In this document: in pieces, positions 1 to 9,731 of the stretch
Layout of the letters: each line of letters starts with the position of its first letter
Position numbering within the stretch: the first letter of the stretch is position 1
DNA from: Psychromonas sp. psych-6C06
GTDB lineage: Bacteria; Pseudomonadota; Gammaproteobacteria; Enterobacterales; Psychromonadaceae
NCBI RefSeq assembly: GCF_002835465.1
Contig: NZ_PIZM01000005.1
Span: 1-64,000 of the forward strand
Direction of reading: 5' to 3'
DNA: 64,000 nucleotides
Notes under the pieces: generated by a model
The model's database searches: none
The model's input: only the letters and a program-made list of their open reading frames with translations
What the model was told of the DNA's origin: nothing
Translations under genes and position numbers: made by a program

Positions 1-224
1 GGGGCGGGAGGTGGGCCGTTTCCTGTCCCGACCTGGCCCGGTAGCGAAGGACGGAATCAAAAACCCATGAAAGCATCTAAGCGGGAAGCGAGCCTCAAGA
101 TGAGTTCTCACTGGAACTTTAAGTTCCCTAAAGGGCCGTTGGAGACTACAACGTTGATAGGCAAGGTGTGTAAGTGCAGTAATGTATTGAGCTAACTTGT
201 ACTAATTACCCGTGAGGCTTAACC
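1..224 (+). rRNA. 23S ribosomal RNA, 3' end (partial)
   Basis: The conserved 3' terminal part of domain VI is readable: a GAAAGCATCTAAG segment near 68-80, GATGAGTTCTC near 100, ACGTTGATAGGC near 151 and the closing GTGAGGCTTAACC near 212-224. The gene runs off the left edge of the window. The first 60 or so bases match the family poorly (G-rich start, altered GGTAGC segment), which suggests poor sequence at a contig end rather than a real variant. It is followed by a spacer of about 135 nt and the 5S gene, the normal order of a bacterial rRNA operon. Confidence 0.95.
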
Positions 225-360
225 ATACAAACTCTAAGAGTTTTGTGTACCAAGACGAGTCGAAAGACTATAAGAGAAATGCTTGCGAAGCATATTTTAC
301 GAAAACATTGCAAAGATTAAGAACGACGAAAAAACATTAGCTTTTCTAATTAATTTTTTT

Positions 361-478
361 GTTTGGCGACAATAGCGCTGTGGTCCCACCTGATTCCATT
401 CCGAACTCAGTAGTGAAACGCAGTTGCGCCGATGGTAGTGTGGGGTCTCCCCATGTGAGAGTAGGTCATCGCCAAACG
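361..478 (+). rRNA. rrf: 5S ribosomal RNA
   Basis: A complete 5S gene of about 118 nt. The 5' end (GTTTGGCGAC) pairs with the 3' end (GTCATCGCCAAAC). The internal CCATTCCGAACTCAG block and the GATGGTAGTGTGGGGTCTCC loop are typical of gammaproteobacterial 5S. It lies about 136 nt behind the 23S gene and is followed directly by a strong terminator, so it closes the rRNA operon. Confidence 0.97.
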
Positions 479-489
479 CCCAATAACAA

Positions 490-524
490 CCCCCTGTCGA
501 GTTAGTTCCCGACAGGGGGTTTTT
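490..524 (+). terminator. rRNA operon terminator
   Basis: A 10-bp perfect stem (CCCCCTGTCG with CGACAGGGGG, 490-499 and 510-519) is followed by a T run. It sits 12 nt after the 5S gene and is the expected intrinsic terminator of the operon. Confidence 0.9.
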
Positions 525-630
525 ATTGCCTACGATTTATGTTGAGCTACGGAGAGAATAGGGCGAATATCGCGACAGCGATGTTTCACGAGCTTCGGGC
601 CTCTGCGACGACTTCCATCGCCAAACGGCT

Positions 631-677
631 AATACGAAAAATCCCTGTTGACTACGTCAGCAGGGATTTTTCGTATT
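631..677 (+). terminator. Terminator-like hairpin in module A
   Basis: A perfect 17-bp inverted repeat (631-647 with 661-677) starts AATACGAAAAATCCCTG and closes with its complement, including the T-rich side. It looks like a duplicated rRNA operon terminator and could act on either strand. Confidence 0.7.
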
Positions 678-870
678 ATGGATTTTAAAAATCAAGCATA
701 GCTAAGTGCTTGCCGTAATTGGACAGAAAGAAATGATTAATAATCATTTCTGAGATACTTTAATATTTAAGTGCACCATACGTATAGTGAGAGTAGGGCG
801 GATATCGCGCCAGCTATGTGGTACGAGCTTCGGGCCTCTGTGACGACTTTCCATCGCCAAACGCCTGATA

Positions 871-910
871 CGAACAATCCCTGTTGACTAGGTCAGCAGG
901 GATTTTTTCG
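871..910 (+). terminator. Terminator-like hairpin in module B
   Basis: The counterpart of the 631-677 hairpin, with stem AATCCCTG/CAGGGATT followed by TTTT. The stem arms have diverged from the first copy, so it is weaker. Confidence 0.6.
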
Positions 911-1118
911 TTTTATGCATTTGATAAATGAAGACCTACTCTCACATGGGGAAAGGTGAACAGCACTGCCGTAGGCAGTAGCTTTAATTGGACAGAAAGA
1001 AATGATTAATAATTATTTCTGAGGTGCTTCAATATTCAACTACACAATGCGTATAGCAATAGAGCGAATATTTACTTAACCTAAGTCTAATTCTTCAAAT
1101 TATTTCATTTTCATTCTG

Positions 1119-1148
1119 TTTACAATTCCCCTATGAAATCGCTATGGT
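1119..1148 (+). promoter_or_regulatory. Candidate sigma-70 promoter of aroF-tyrA
   Basis: TTTACA (1119-1124) and TATGGT (1143-1148) are separated by 18 bp, which would start transcription near 1155. That places the in-frame ATG at 1149 upstream of the mRNA start and supports the ATG at 1185 as the aroF start. No convincing TyrR box was seen. Confidence 0.45.
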
Positions 1149-1184
1149 ATGATAGATGCACTATTAACATTTAACGAGACTAAA

Positions 1185-2252
1185 ATGACTACGCTACAAA
1201 ATGAAAATATCCACATTCAATCAGAAACTGTTTTAATAACCCCAGCTGAGCTTAAAAAGCAACTACCTGCTTCTGAAAATGTGTATCGATTTATTAATGA
1301 GTCTCGTGAAATAGTTGCTAATATTGTGCATAAAAATGATCCTCGTTTTTTAGTCATTTGTGGACCTTGTTCTATTCACGATATTGAAGCAGCCAAAGAG
1401 TATGCTCTTAAATTAAAAGCATTACATGATGAGTATAAAGACACTTTATATATTGTAATGCGCGTGTATTTTGAAAAACCACGTACTACAGTCGGCTGGA
1501 AAGGCTTGATCAATGACCCACATATGGATGATTCATTTGACATAGAAACAGGCCTTAAAAAAGCACGTGAACTTTTATTGTTCATTGCTGAGCTTGGTCT
1601 TCCAATTGCTACGGAAGCTTTAGATCCAATTAGCCCTCAGTATCTTGGAGATTTATTTAGTTGGGCTGCTATTGGCGCTCGAACAACGGAGTCTCAAACA
1701 CACCGTGAAATGGCGAGCGGGCTTTCTATGCCAGTTGGTTTTAAAAATGGTACAGATGGTAGCTTATCAACGGCGGTTAATGCGATGCAATCGGCAGCTT
1801 CTCCTCATCGTTTCATGGGAATTAATCAATTAGGTCAAAGTGCGCTATTGCAAACTGCGGGTAATAAGGACGGTCATGTTATTTTACGTGGTGGTGGCGG
1901 TAAGCCAAATTACGATTCATTAAATGTAAAACTTGCAGAACAAGCTCTTGCAAAAGCTTCAGTAGAACAAGTTGTTATCGTAGATTGTAGTCATGAAAAC
2001 TCCAATAAAAATCATGAACTACAACCTTTAGTTGCTAAGGATGTCTTCCACCAAGTTATTGAAGGCAATACATCAATCATCGGTATTATGCTAGAAAGTA
2101 ATATTAATGCAGGTAACCAATCTGCTGATCTTCCTGCTGAAGATCTTAAGTATGGTGTTTCAGTGACAGATGCTTGTATTGATTGGGCAACGACAGAAAC
2201 ATTACTTGCCGATGCGACTAAATTATTAGCTAATAGCCTTAATAAACGATAA
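1185..2252 (+). CDS. aroF: 3-deoxy-D-arabino-heptulosonate 7-phosphate synthase (AroF type)
   Basis: This enzyme condenses phosphoenolpyruvate and erythrose 4-phosphate, the first committed step of aromatic amino acid synthesis, in the cytoplasm. The 355-residue protein matches class I DAHP synthases over its whole length: GPCSIHD near residue 62, [11 protein letters not shown] near 95, [17 protein letters not shown] near 175 and a C-terminal GVSVTDACI block. The start at 1185 gives the usual family length; a longer reading from 1149 would add 12 unlikely residues. It lies 11 bp upstream of tyrA, the aroF-tyrA arrangement of enterobacteria and vibrios, so it is probably the tyrosine-sensitive isozyme. 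Isozyme specificity is inferred from context. Confidence 0.95.
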   Translation: MTTLQNENIHIQSETVLITPAELKKQLPASENVYRFINESREIVANIVHKNDPRFLVICGPCSIHDIEAAKEYALKLKALHDEYKDTLYIVMRVYFEKPRTTVGWKGLINDPHMDDSFDIETGLKKARELLLFIAELGLPIATEALDPISPQYLGDLFSWAAIGARTTESQTHREMASGLSMPVGFKNGTDGSLSTAVNAMQSAASPHRFMGINQLGQSALLQTAGNKDGHVILRGGGGKPNYDSLNVKLAEQALAKASVEQVVIVDCSHENSNKNHELQPLVAKDVFHQVIEGNTSIIGIMLESNINAGNQSADLPAEDLKYGVSVTDACIDWATTETLLADATKLLANSLNKR

Positions 2253-2263
2253 GAAGATACTTT

Positions 2264-3391
2264 ATGCCTTTAAGCAAATTAAGAGATAAAATTGATGCCG
2301 TAGATCAACAGATAATTGATCTTTTAGCTGAGCGCTTAGGATTAGTAGGTGAAGTTGGTGAGGTAAAAACAAAGCATGGCTTACCTATTTATGTACCTGA
2401 ACGTGAAGCTGCAATGCTTGCTAAGCGACGTGCTGAAGCAGAATCAAAAGGGGTTCCTGCTGATCTTATCGAAGATATTTTACGCCGTACTATGCGTGAG
2501 TCTTATGCAAGCGAAAATGAAACTGGATTTAAAACAGTCAATCCCAATATGAAGCGTATCGTTATCATTGGCGGTAATGGCTTATTAGGTAAACGTTTTG
2601 TTGAGATGTTTGAGCTTTCTGGTTATCAAGTTGATGTACTTGGTCGCGCTAACTGGGAGCAGGCTGAACAAATCTGTAGCAAAGCAGGGCTGGTGATTGT
2701 TGGTTCTCCGATTGATGTTACTGAAGATGTTATCAAGCAACTTACCTATTTGCCGGAAGATTGTATTTTAGCTGATATTACCAGTGTTAAAGATGCACCA
2801 CTAAAAGCGATGCTTGAAGTTCATAAAGGGCCTGTGGTTGGCTTACATCCAATGTTTGGTCCTGATATCTCAAGCTTTGCAAAGCAAGTTATTGTTTACT
2901 GTGATGGCCGTGGTGAAGAAAAGTACGGTTGGTTAATTGAGCAGATGAAAATATGGGGATCACACCTTTATAATGTAAAAGCGCCTACTCATGATGAGTC
3001 AATGACGCTTATTCAAGCACTACGTCACTTTACTAGTTTTGTTTATGGTATACATCTTCAAGAAGTTGATGCTGACTTAGAGCAACTGCTTGATTTAAGC
3101 TCACCAATTTATCGTTTAGAGTTGGCTATGGTTGGCCGTTTATTTGCGCAAGAGCCTGCTTTATACGCAGATATTATTTTATCGCAGAAAGGTAATCTTG
3201 ATATGATAAAGCGCTACCATAAGCATTTCTCTGATGCGATAGAGTTATTAGAAAATGCTGATCGTGATGCGTTTATTAAGCGTTTTGAATCTGTAACAGA
3301 TTGGATGGGCGATTACTCTAAGCTATTTTTAGATGAAAGTCGTGTTATGTTACAACAAGCGCATGATAACCGTCATTATGAGGATAAATAG
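2264..3391 (+). CDS. tyrA: Bifunctional chorismate mutase/prephenate dehydrogenase
   Basis: TyrA converts chorismate to prephenate and then oxidises it to 4-hydroxyphenylpyruvate for tyrosine. The 375-residue protein has an AroQ-type chorismate mutase domain at about 1-90 ([19 protein letters not shown], later [12 protein letters not shown]) and an NAD-binding dehydrogenase domain from about 100 ([12 protein letters not shown]), with [10 protein letters not shown] near 190. Length and fusion are as in E. coli T-protein. It follows aroF by 11 bp and is closed by a terminator shared with raiA, so the two genes form one operon. In E. coli pheA is next door; here it is absent from this locus. Confidence 0.96.
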   Translation: MPLSKLRDKIDAVDQQIIDLLAERLGLVGEVGEVKTKHGLPIYVPEREAAMLAKRRAEAESKGVPADLIEDILRRTMRESYASENETGFKTVNPNMKRIVIIGGNGLLGKRFVEMFELSGYQVDVLGRANWEQAEQICSKAGLVIVGSPIDVTEDVIKQLTYLPEDCILADITSVKDAPLKAMLEVHKGPVVGLHPMFGPDISSFAKQVIVYCDGRGEEKYGWLIEQMKIWGSHLYNVKAPTHDESMTLIQALRHFTSFVYGIHLQEVDADLEQLLDLSSPIYRLELAMVGRLFAQEPALYADIILSQKGNLDMIKRYHKHFSDAIELLENADRDAFIKRFESVTDWMGDYSKLFLDESRVMLQQAHDNRHYEDK

Positions 3392-3416
3392 TTTCATAAA
3401 CTAATCTTATAAAACC

Positions 3417-3446
3417 GAAAAAGGAGCTAATTAGCTCCTTTTTTCC
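3417..3446. terminator. Bidirectional terminator between tyrA and raiA
   Basis: A palindrome AAGGAGCTAA/TTAGCTCCTT (3421-3440) is flanked by A and T runs on both sides. The two flanking genes converge here, so it can terminate both. Confidence 0.88.
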
Positions 3447-3468
3447 TTTTATATAAATGCCTACTTAT

Positions 3469-3879
3469 TTAAGCAGCAAACTCTTTGTTAAGTTTGATTT
3501 CAGCATCAGAAAGAATTTCTACTTCTGGCTCTTCAATAGGTTGCCCAGAAATTTCGCCATTACGACACATATCTTTACCGTTATTTTTAGCTCGATTCGC
3601 TTCAGATTTGTGTAAGTGTTTATTTAATTGACGTTCGATTTTTTGGAATAATTGACCGATAGCAACATAAAGATCATCATGCTCAGCATGTGCGAAGACT
3701 TTACCATTTGGTACACCGATTGTTGCTTCAATCTTAACGCCTTTAGGCTCTTTGGTAATAATGCAATGTGGTTTGATTAGTGGGATTTGTAGTTTTTCTA
3801 ACTTTTCGAAACGTTCCTCTACTTTGGTGCGCATTGTGTCAGTGATAGTAATTTGTTTGCTTGTAATTTCAATTCTCAT
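3469..3879 (-). CDS. raiA: Ribosome hibernation/translation inhibitor RaiA (YfiA, protein Y)
   Basis: This protein binds the 30S subunit in the mRNA/tRNA channel and stops translation when growth slows or in the cold. The 136-residue protein has the sigma-54-modulation fold from the first residues (MRIEITSKQITITDTMRTKVEERFEKL), the conserved KPHCIITKEPKG stretch and an acidic C-terminal tail, here longer than the roughly 113 residues of E. coli RaiA. The start at 3879 is preferred over one 24 bases upstream because it has an AAGGTGTC ribosome site and begins at the conserved MRIEI. Its position next to tyrA-aroF matches E. coli. Confidence 0.93.
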   Translation of the reverse strand: MRIEITSKQITITDTMRTKVEERFEKLEKLQIPLIKPHCIITKEPKGVKIEATIGVPNGKVFAHAEHDDLYVAIGQLFQKIERQLNKHLHKSEANRAKNNGKDMCRNGEISGQPIEEPEVEILSDAEIKLNKEFAA

Positions 3880-3944
3880 ATAAGACACCTTTTGGTTATA
3901 CACTCATTGTGTTCATAAATAGATTAGGCTTTTTTATTAACTTT

Positions 3945-3966
3945 AAAAGTGACTTTGATCACACTT
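3945..3966. promoter_or_regulatory. Candidate CRP site upstream of raiA
   Basis: AGTGA (3948-3952), a 6-bp spacer and TCACA (3959-3963) form a near-consensus CRP half-site pair, with A/T-rich flanks. It lies about 70-90 bp upstream of the raiA start codon. The binding and its target are inferred. Confidence 0.45.
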
Positions 3967-4174
3967 TTGTCTCTTTGATCACTTTGTAAAATTTTTTTTG
4001 ACCTAAGTACATTTTTGTTAACTTTTAAAAAAGATTGCTTGTCCAATCTTGTAAGTTAGTCCATTCTTGAATGGATAAGTTCCCTCACAACCTCTCTTTT
4101 TTTTCTTAAAAAACTTTTATTCATGCTCTGTTTTGTTATCGTTACTATTCCTCTTTATTGATAGTGAATGCCCC

Positions 4175-5983
4175 ATGCGTTTTGAATACACCGTTAAGCT
4201 TAAACCCCTCTTAATGTTTTGCATCCTTTCATTGCTCTGCTTTTATTCCACTGCCTCAAGCTGGTCATACGCACTTAGCATGTATGGAGATGTGAAATAT
4301 CAATCAGACTTTACGCATTTTGATTATGCTAACCCTGATGCGCCCAAAAAAGGCTCCTTTAAACAGGCGACAATTGGTAGTTTTGATTCCTTAAATCCAT
4401 TTATTGTTAAAGGTAATGCTGCAACGGGTATTTCCATGATTTATGACTCTTTAATTAAACAATCGAGTGATGAACCTTTTACCGGTTATCCCTTAATTGC
4501 CTCACAGGTAAAGGTTGCAGATGATTATTCTTCGGTAAGCTTTAAGTTAAATGAGCATGCCCGTTTTCATGATGGCGAAGCCATTCGAGCTAATGATGTG
4601 AAGTTTACTTTTGATCTACTTATTGAGAAGGGGGCTCCTCACTTTCGCTCTTATTATGCAGGTGTTAAAGAGGTTATCGTTGATAATCCATTACAAGTAA
4701 CTTTTAACTTTCGTGAAAAAGGCAATAGAGAGTTACCTCTAATTATTGGCCAACTACCTATTCTTCCTGAACATTTTTGGAAAAATAAAAATTTTTCTAA
4801 GAGTGATTTGACCATTCCTGTTGGCTCCGGTGCCTATCAAGTGAAGTCTTTTAAAGCGGGAAAACGCATTACCTACCAACGCGTCAGTGATTACTGGGCG
4901 AAAGATCTTCCTGTAAATAAAGGCTTGTATAATTTCGAGTATATGATTTTTGATTATTATCGAGATGACGGTGTCGCCTTTGAGGCATTTAAGTCTGGTG
5001 CGTTCGATTATCGTTTAGAAAGCTCTGCTAAACGCTGGGCTACTGGTTATAAAGGTGATCTTTTTAATGATGGAAAAATTATAACAGAAACAATTGCTGA
5101 TAAATCGCCACAAGGTATGCAGGGTTTTTGGTTTAATTTGCGTAAAGATAAGTTTAAAGATAAGCAGGTTCGTGAGGCATTAACGCTGTTATTTGATTTT
5201 GAGTGGGCGAACAAAACCCTTTTTTATGGTGCCTACGCCCGAATTAATAGTTTTTATTCGGGCTCTGAGTTAGCGACGCAGTCGCACATTACAGAAGCAG
5301 AAAAGGCGTTACTGTTGCCTTATAAATCTCAGCTTGATGAAGCGGTATTCCAACCTTTTTCACTTCCTATTACAAAAGCAGATGGCGATGTGAGGAGCCA
5401 AATGCGTAAGGCTGTAAAATTGTTTGAAGAAGCTGGGTATCAGTTGAAAGATAGCAAGATGCAGGATAGCAATGGGAAGCAATTCAAATTTGAATTTCTA
5501 TTGTACAGTAAAGACTTCGAGCGCGTCGTACATCCCTTTAGACAGAACTTACATCGTATCGGTATCAAGACGTCTATTCGTTTAGTTGATGTATCGCAGT
5601 TTGTAAATCGACTTAATAATTTCGATTTTGATGTCGTTTCACTGCGTAAAGGTCAATCTATCTCTCCGGGTAATGAACAACTCAGTTTTTGGGGATGTGA
5701 TAGTGCCATGGAAGTCGGGACTTCTAATTGGGCTGGGCTTTGCTCTCCTGTTGTTGATCAACTTGTACAAAAACTCATTAACAGTCAAACACGTGATGAA
5801 TTGGTGACTACAACTAAAGCGCTTGATAGAGTTCTACTTAATGAGTACATAGTGATCCCACAGTGGCACCTTCCTGCATACCGTATCGCATATTGGGATA
5901 AATATGCTCGGCCTAAAATTGCACCCGTTTATGATTTAGGTTTATCAACCTGGTGGTCAAAAGATGCTGAGGAGGCGCAATGA
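4175..5983 (+). CDS. yejA: Yej ABC importer, periplasmic substrate-binding protein
   Basis: This is a family 5 extracellular solute-binding protein that delivers oligopeptide-type ligands to the YejBE membrane pair; in E. coli the Yej system takes up peptides and microcin C. The start at 4175 gives 602 residues with a normal signal peptide (basic [10 protein letters not shown], then a hydrophobic stretch ending near STASSWS). The mature part has the family features [18 protein letters not shown] and a GSYDSLNPF-like segment (SFDSLNPF). A longer reading from 4133 would put 14 hydrophobic residues before the signal peptide and is less likely. The stop overlaps the yejB start, so the genes are co-translated. 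Confidence 0.92.
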   Translation: MRFEYTVKLKPLLMFCILSLLCFYSTASSWSYALSMYGDVKYQSDFTHFDYANPDAPKKGSFKQATIGSFDSLNPFIVKGNAATGISMIYDSLIKQSSDEPFTGYPLIASQVKVADDYSSVSFKLNEHARFHDGEAIRANDVKFTFDLLIEKGAPHFRSYYAGVKEVIVDNPLQVTFNFREKGNRELPLIIGQLPILPEHFWKNKNFSKSDLTIPVGSGAYQVKSFKAGKRITYQRVSDYWAKDLPVNKGLYNFEYMIFDYYRDDGVAFEAFKSGAFDYRLESSAKRWATGYKGDLFNDGKIITETIADKSPQGMQGFWFNLRKDKFKDKQVREALTLLFDFEWANKTLFYGAYARINSFYSGSELATQSHITEAEKALLLPYKSQLDEAVFQPFSLPITKADGDVRSQMRKAVKLFEEAGYQLKDSKMQDSNGKQFKFEFLLYSKDFERVVHPFRQNLHRIGIKTSIRLVDVSQFVNRLNNFDFDVVSLRKGQSISPGNEQLSFWGCDSAMEVGTSNWAGLCSPVVDQLVQKLINSQTRDELVTTTKALDRVLLNEYIVIPQWHLPAYRIAYWDKYARPKIAPVYDLGLSTWWSKDAEEAQ

Positions 5984-7059
5984 ACAGTTATATTTTAAAG
6001 CGCCTGCTACTTATCATTCCGACTTTGCTAGGCATTATGACCATTAATTTTTTTATTGTCCAAATAGCGCCTGGTGGCCCTGTTGAGCAGGCAATCGCCC
6101 AATATCAGGGGATCGATGGTGGTAATACAAGCCGTATATCTTCTGGTACTAACAGTGAGATAAAAAGTAGTAACTCAGAAAGTAAATATCGAGGTGCGCA
6201 GGGGGTAGACCCTGAGTATATTGCTGCCTTAGAAAAACTGTATGGCTTTGATAAACCACTGATGGAACGCTATTTTTCGATGCTTTGGCGTTATGCCAAA
6301 TTTGATTTTGGTGATAGTTTTTATCGTAACCAGAAAGTCACTGATCTGATTGTTGATAAAATGCCTGTTTCTATCTCTTTAGGCCTATGGACCACTTTGT
6401 TAGCGTACCTTATCTCTATACCGCTGGGCATTAAAAAAGCCACGTCACACGGTAGTCGCTTTGATATTTGGAGTAGTACCATCGTTACTGTTGCTTATGC
6501 AATTCCTGCTTTTATTCTTGCTATTATGCTGATTGTTGTATTTGCAGGAGGCTCTTATTTCGATTGGTTCCCTTTGCGAGGTTTAGTCTCAGATAATTTC
6601 GATAGCCTTAGTGTATGGGGTCAAATCAAAGACTATTTTTGGCATTTAGCGCTCCCTATTTCTGCCTCTGTTTTAGCAAGCTTTGCAACGCTAACGATGC
6701 TGACTAAAAACTCTTTTCTTGATGAAATTCACAAACAATATGTGATCACGGCGCGCGCAAAAGGTTGCTCACAAAGTCGCATTCTTTACGGACATATTTT
6801 TCGTAATGCAATGTTATTAGTGATTGCCGGTTTACCCGCTGCTTTGATCGGCATTTTCTTTACTGGCTCTATGTTAATAGAGGTGATTTTTTCACTCGAT
6901 GGCTTAGGCTTACTGGGTTTTGAATCGGTGATTAACCGAGACTATCCTGTAATATTTGCCTCTCTATATATTTTTACCTTGGTGGGGTTAGTGTTGAAGT
7001 TGCTTAGTGATATTAGCTATACCTTGATTGATCCACGCATTACCTTTGAGGGGAGATAG
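5980..7059 (+). CDS. yejB: Yej ABC importer, inner-membrane permease YejB
   Basis: Permease of the DppB type with 359 residues. It begins with the typical [19 protein letters not shown] membrane helix, has the PGGPVEQ motif near 31 and a permease domain from about 125. The cytoplasmic EAA loop reads [20 protein letters not shown] and contacts the ATPase. A Ser/Asn-rich insert near residues 48-70 ([20 protein letters not shown]) sits between the first helix and the conserved [16 protein letters not shown] and is unusual in length. The start overlaps the yejA stop by 4 nt. Confidence 0.94.
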   Translation: MNSYILKRLLLIIPTLLGIMTINFFIVQIAPGGPVEQAIAQYQGIDGGNTSRISSGTNSEIKSSNSESKYRGAQGVDPEYIAALEKLYGFDKPLMERYFSMLWRYAKFDFGDSFYRNQKVTDLIVDKMPVSISLGLWTTLLAYLISIPLGIKKATSHGSRFDIWSSTIVTVAYAIPAFILAIMLIVVFAGGSYFDWFPLRGLVSDNFDSLSVWGQIKDYFWHLALPISASVLASFATLTMLTKNSFLDEIHKQYVITARAKGCSQSRILYGHIFRNAMLLVIAGLPAALIGIFFTGSMLIEVIFSLDGLGLLGFESVINRDYPVIFASLYIFTLVGLVLKLLSDISYTLIDPRITFEGR

Positions 7060-7060
7060 C

Positions 7061-8110
7061 ATGTCATTATTAATGAGTTGGCAGAAAATGCGACGTAACC
7101 CTGTAAATGCAGATCGTTGGCAACAGTTTAAGCAAAATAAACGGGGTTATTGGTCGTTATGGATCTTCTCTATTCTTTTTCTATTAAGCCTTGTTGCAGA
7201 AGTCTGGATAAATGATAAACCGATCATGGTGTCCTATCAGGAGCAATGGTATTTTCCAATTATTGAAGATGTCACAGAAGATAAACTCGGTGGTGACTTT
7301 GATATTGTTACCGATTATCGCGACCCTTACATGGTTAAACAGATAGAAAAAAATGGCTGGATTGTATGGCCATTAATACCTTTCTATTATGACAGTATCA
7401 ACTTTGAATTAACCCAAGCTGCACCATCACCACCCGACCAAATAAATTATCTAGGTACCGATGATCAGGGACGAGATCTGCTAGCTCGACTTGTTTATGG
7501 GTTTCGTATCTCGGTTCTCTTTGCGTTAACACTAACCTTAGTGAGTTCTGTTATTGGTATTATTATTGGTGCTATTCAGGGCTATTATGGCGGAAAAATA
7601 GATCTCTTAGGGCAACGTATTTTAGAGATATGGGAAGGGTTGCCAATGTTATTTATGTTGATTATTTTAGCCAGTTTTGTTGAGCCTACTTTTAGCTGGT
7701 TATTAGGGTTAATGATTTTATTTAGTTGGCCAAGTCTTGTTAGTGTTGTCCGTGCTGAGTTTTTACGTGGTCGCCACCTGGAATATGTTAAAGCTGCGAA
7801 AGCACTCGGCGTAAAAGACAGCAAAATAATGTTCAAACATATTCTCCCTAATGCCATGATAGCCACACTCACTTTTATGCCATATCTATTTACAGGGGCG
7901 TTGACTACGTTAACCTCATTAGACTTTTTAGGTTTTGGCTTACCGCTTGGCTCTGCCTCACTTGGTGAGATGGTTGCGCAGGGTAAAGATAACTTACATG
8001 CTCCGTGGATTGCCTTTACTGCATTTATCTCATTATCGACTATTTTAGTGTTACTTGTTTTTATTGGTGAAGCAACACGTGATGCATTTGACCCAAGGAA
8101 AACAGCATGA
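7061..8110 (+). CDS. yejE: Yej ABC importer, inner-membrane permease YejE
   Basis: Second permease of the Yej importer, 349 residues, DppC type. A helix at about 35-55 is followed by a long periplasmic stretch, then DQINYLGTDDQGRDLLARLVYGFR and the permease core with an EAA loop (EYVKAAKALGVKDSKIMFKH). The start at 7061 is chosen because GAGGGGAGAT lies just upstream and yejB ends 2 bases earlier; a reading from 7028 would overlap yejB by 32 nt. The stop overlaps yejF by 4 nt. Confidence 0.94.
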   Translation: MSLLMSWQKMRRNPVNADRWQQFKQNKRGYWSLWIFSILFLLSLVAEVWINDKPIMVSYQEQWYFPIIEDVTEDKLGGDFDIVTDYRDPYMVKQIEKNGWIVWPLIPFYYDSINFELTQAAPSPPDQINYLGTDDQGRDLLARLVYGFRISVLFALTLTLVSSVIGIIIGAIQGYYGGKIDLLGQRILEIWEGLPMLFMLIILASFVEPTFSWLLGLMILFSWPSLVSVVRAEFLRGRHLEYVKAAKALGVKDSKIMFKHILPNAMIATLTFMPYLFTGALTTLTSLDFLGFGLPLGSASLGEMVAQGKDNLHAPWIAFTAFISLSTILVLLVFIGEATRDAFDPRKTA

Positions 8111-9690
8111 GTATGAGCCCGTTATTATCGGTTGATAATTTAAGTGTGAGTTTTGCTGATAAGCAGATTGTAAAAAATATCAGTTTTCAGCTCGATCGCG
8201 GTAAAACGCTCGCTATTGTAGGTGAGAGTGGTGCAGGTAAGTCGTTACTCGCTCAGTCTATTCTACAATTATTACCCTATCCGCATGCTCATCATCCTAC
8301 GGGAGAGATAACACTATGTGGTGAACCCCTTGTTGGCAAAGGTGATCGTGTTTTAGAGGCAATTCGGGGTAACAAAGTAGGCATGATCTTTCAAGAGCCA
8401 ATGACCTCACTAAACCCTCTTCACACAGTTCAGAAGCAGATAGCAGAGACTTTACTTATTCATAAAGGCTTAGCGGGTAAACAGGCTGTTGAGCGTACAC
8501 TAGAGTTATTAACTTTGGTTGGTATCGATGACCCACAAAGTCGCTTAAATGCTTATCCTCATGAGTTGTCGGGCGGACAACGACAACGTGTCATGATTGC
8601 AATGGCATTGGCTAACGAACCAGAGCTATTGATTGCTGATGAACCTACTACGGCACTTGATGTCACCATTCAGAAGCAGATATTAGCCTTGTTAAAGTCG
8701 TTACAGGAAAGTTTAAACATGGGGATCTTATTGATAACCCACGACTTACATATTGTTAAAAGTATTGCCGATGATGTCCTTGTTATGCGCCACGGGGAAG
8801 TTGTTGAACTACAAGCTAAGCAAGCGCTTTTTGACTCGCCTAAAGAGGCTTATACGCAACTGTTATTAGATGCTATTCCGCGTGGAGAGATGCCTGCTCT
8901 TGCAGAGTCTGAAATGTTATTGAGTGCAGACAATATTTGTGTTTCCTTTCCACTTAAAAAGAACTTTTGGGGGAAAGTCACGCATACTTTAGATGCTGTA
9001 AAAGGAGTGAGCTTACAAATCCATAAAGGTGAAACGGTTGCCATTGTTGGCGAAAGTGGATCGGGAAAAAGTACGTTAGCACAAGCGATTTTACAGCTGG
9101 GTAAAAGCCGTGGCAAAGTGGTTTTTTTAGGCGAGCAAATAGATAACATCGATCATCAAGCGCTACAAAGATTACGTGCTAAATTACAGATCGTATTTCA
9201 AGATCCTTTTGCCAGTTTAAGTCCGCGACTATGTGTTGGTGATATTATTGCCGAAGGGTTAGAGGTACATCAGCCCAGCTTAAGTACGCAACAGGTAGAG
9301 GATAAAGTCCGTGCGGTATTGTTGCGAGTCGGTTTAGACGAGCAAAGTATGTCACGTTATCCGCACCAATTTTCCGGCGGGCAAAGGCAGCGAATATCTA
9401 TTGCGCGCGCACTGATTTTAAATCCGGAACTTATTGTTTTGGATGAACCAACTTCTGCATTAGATCGTAGTATTCAAAAACAAATATTAGCGTTGTTAAT
9501 CTCATTGCAGCAAGAACTTGCATTGAGTTATCTGTTTATCAGTCATGATCTTTCTGTTGTTAAGGCTATCAGTCATCGAGTATTAGTGATGAAGTCTGGA
9601 GAGGTAATTGAACAGGGAACGACAAATGAGATCTTTAATGCAGCAAAAGAGCATTATACTCAAATACTATTATCTTCTGCGCTACCATAG
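8107..9690 (+). CDS. yejF: Yej ABC importer, double ATPase YejF
   Basis: The energising subunit, with two fused nucleotide-binding domains in 527 residues. Domain 1 has Walker A GESGAGKS near residue 38 and signature LSGGQRQR near 155; domain 2 has GESGSGKS near 316 and FSGGQRQR near 420, each followed by a Walker B LLIADEPT or LIVLDEPT. The fused form is normal for YejF. The start overlaps the yejE stop (ATGA); a second ATG 6 bases on is also possible. It is the last gene of yejABEF. Confidence 0.96.
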   Translation: MSMSPLLSVDNLSVSFADKQIVKNISFQLDRGKTLAIVGESGAGKSLLAQSILQLLPYPHAHHPTGEITLCGEPLVGKGDRVLEAIRGNKVGMIFQEPMTSLNPLHTVQKQIAETLLIHKGLAGKQAVERTLELLTLVGIDDPQSRLNAYPHELSGGQRQRVMIAMALANEPELLIADEPTTALDVTIQKQILALLKSLQESLNMGILLITHDLHIVKSIADDVLVMRHGEVVELQAKQALFDSPKEAYTQLLLDAIPRGEMPALAESEMLLSADNICVSFPLKKNFWGKVTHTLDAVKGVSLQIHKGETVAIVGESGSGKSTLAQAILQLGKSRGKVVFLGEQIDNIDHQALQRLRAKLQIVFQDPFASLSPRLCVGDIIAEGLEVHQPSLSTQQVEDKVRAVLLRVGLDEQSMSRYPHQFSGGQRQRISIARALILNPELIVLDEPTSALDRSIQKQILALLISLQQELALSYLFISHDLSVVKAISHRVLVMKSGEVIEQGTTNEIFNAAKEHYTQILLSSALP

Positions 9691-9731
9691 TGTATTATTT
9701 TTTATTTATATTTTACTTTTAAGTGGGGTTT

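Larger units (their letters stand above)
541..1070 (+). repeat. Two tandem diverged modules with 5S rRNA debris
   Basis: This 700-base stretch before aroF holds no gene. Two copies of a module of about 240 bp follow each other (about 551-788 and 789-1040). Each begins with a GAGAGTAGGGCG-like piece, then a shared block ending CGAGCTTCGGGCCTCTG, then CCATCGCCAAACG, then a hairpin with CCCTGTTGACTA in the loop side, then TTGGACAGAAAGAAATGATT. GAGAGTAGG and CATCGCCAAACG are the two halves of the 5S 3' end, here held apart by about 65 bp. The second module also carries an inverted 5S piece. It is most likely decayed rRNA operon tail duplications. The modules could be transcribed if the 490-524 terminator leaks. 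Confidence 0.75.

Noticed and set aside
601-880. CATCGCCAAACG blocks as additional 5S rRNA genes
   Set aside because: Only the 3' terminal dozen bases of 5S are present; the body of the gene is missing, so they are debris.
1107-1124. TyrR box upstream of aroF
   Set aside because: TTTACA fits one half-site, but the partner half 12 bp upstream (ATTTTC) does not match TGTAAA.
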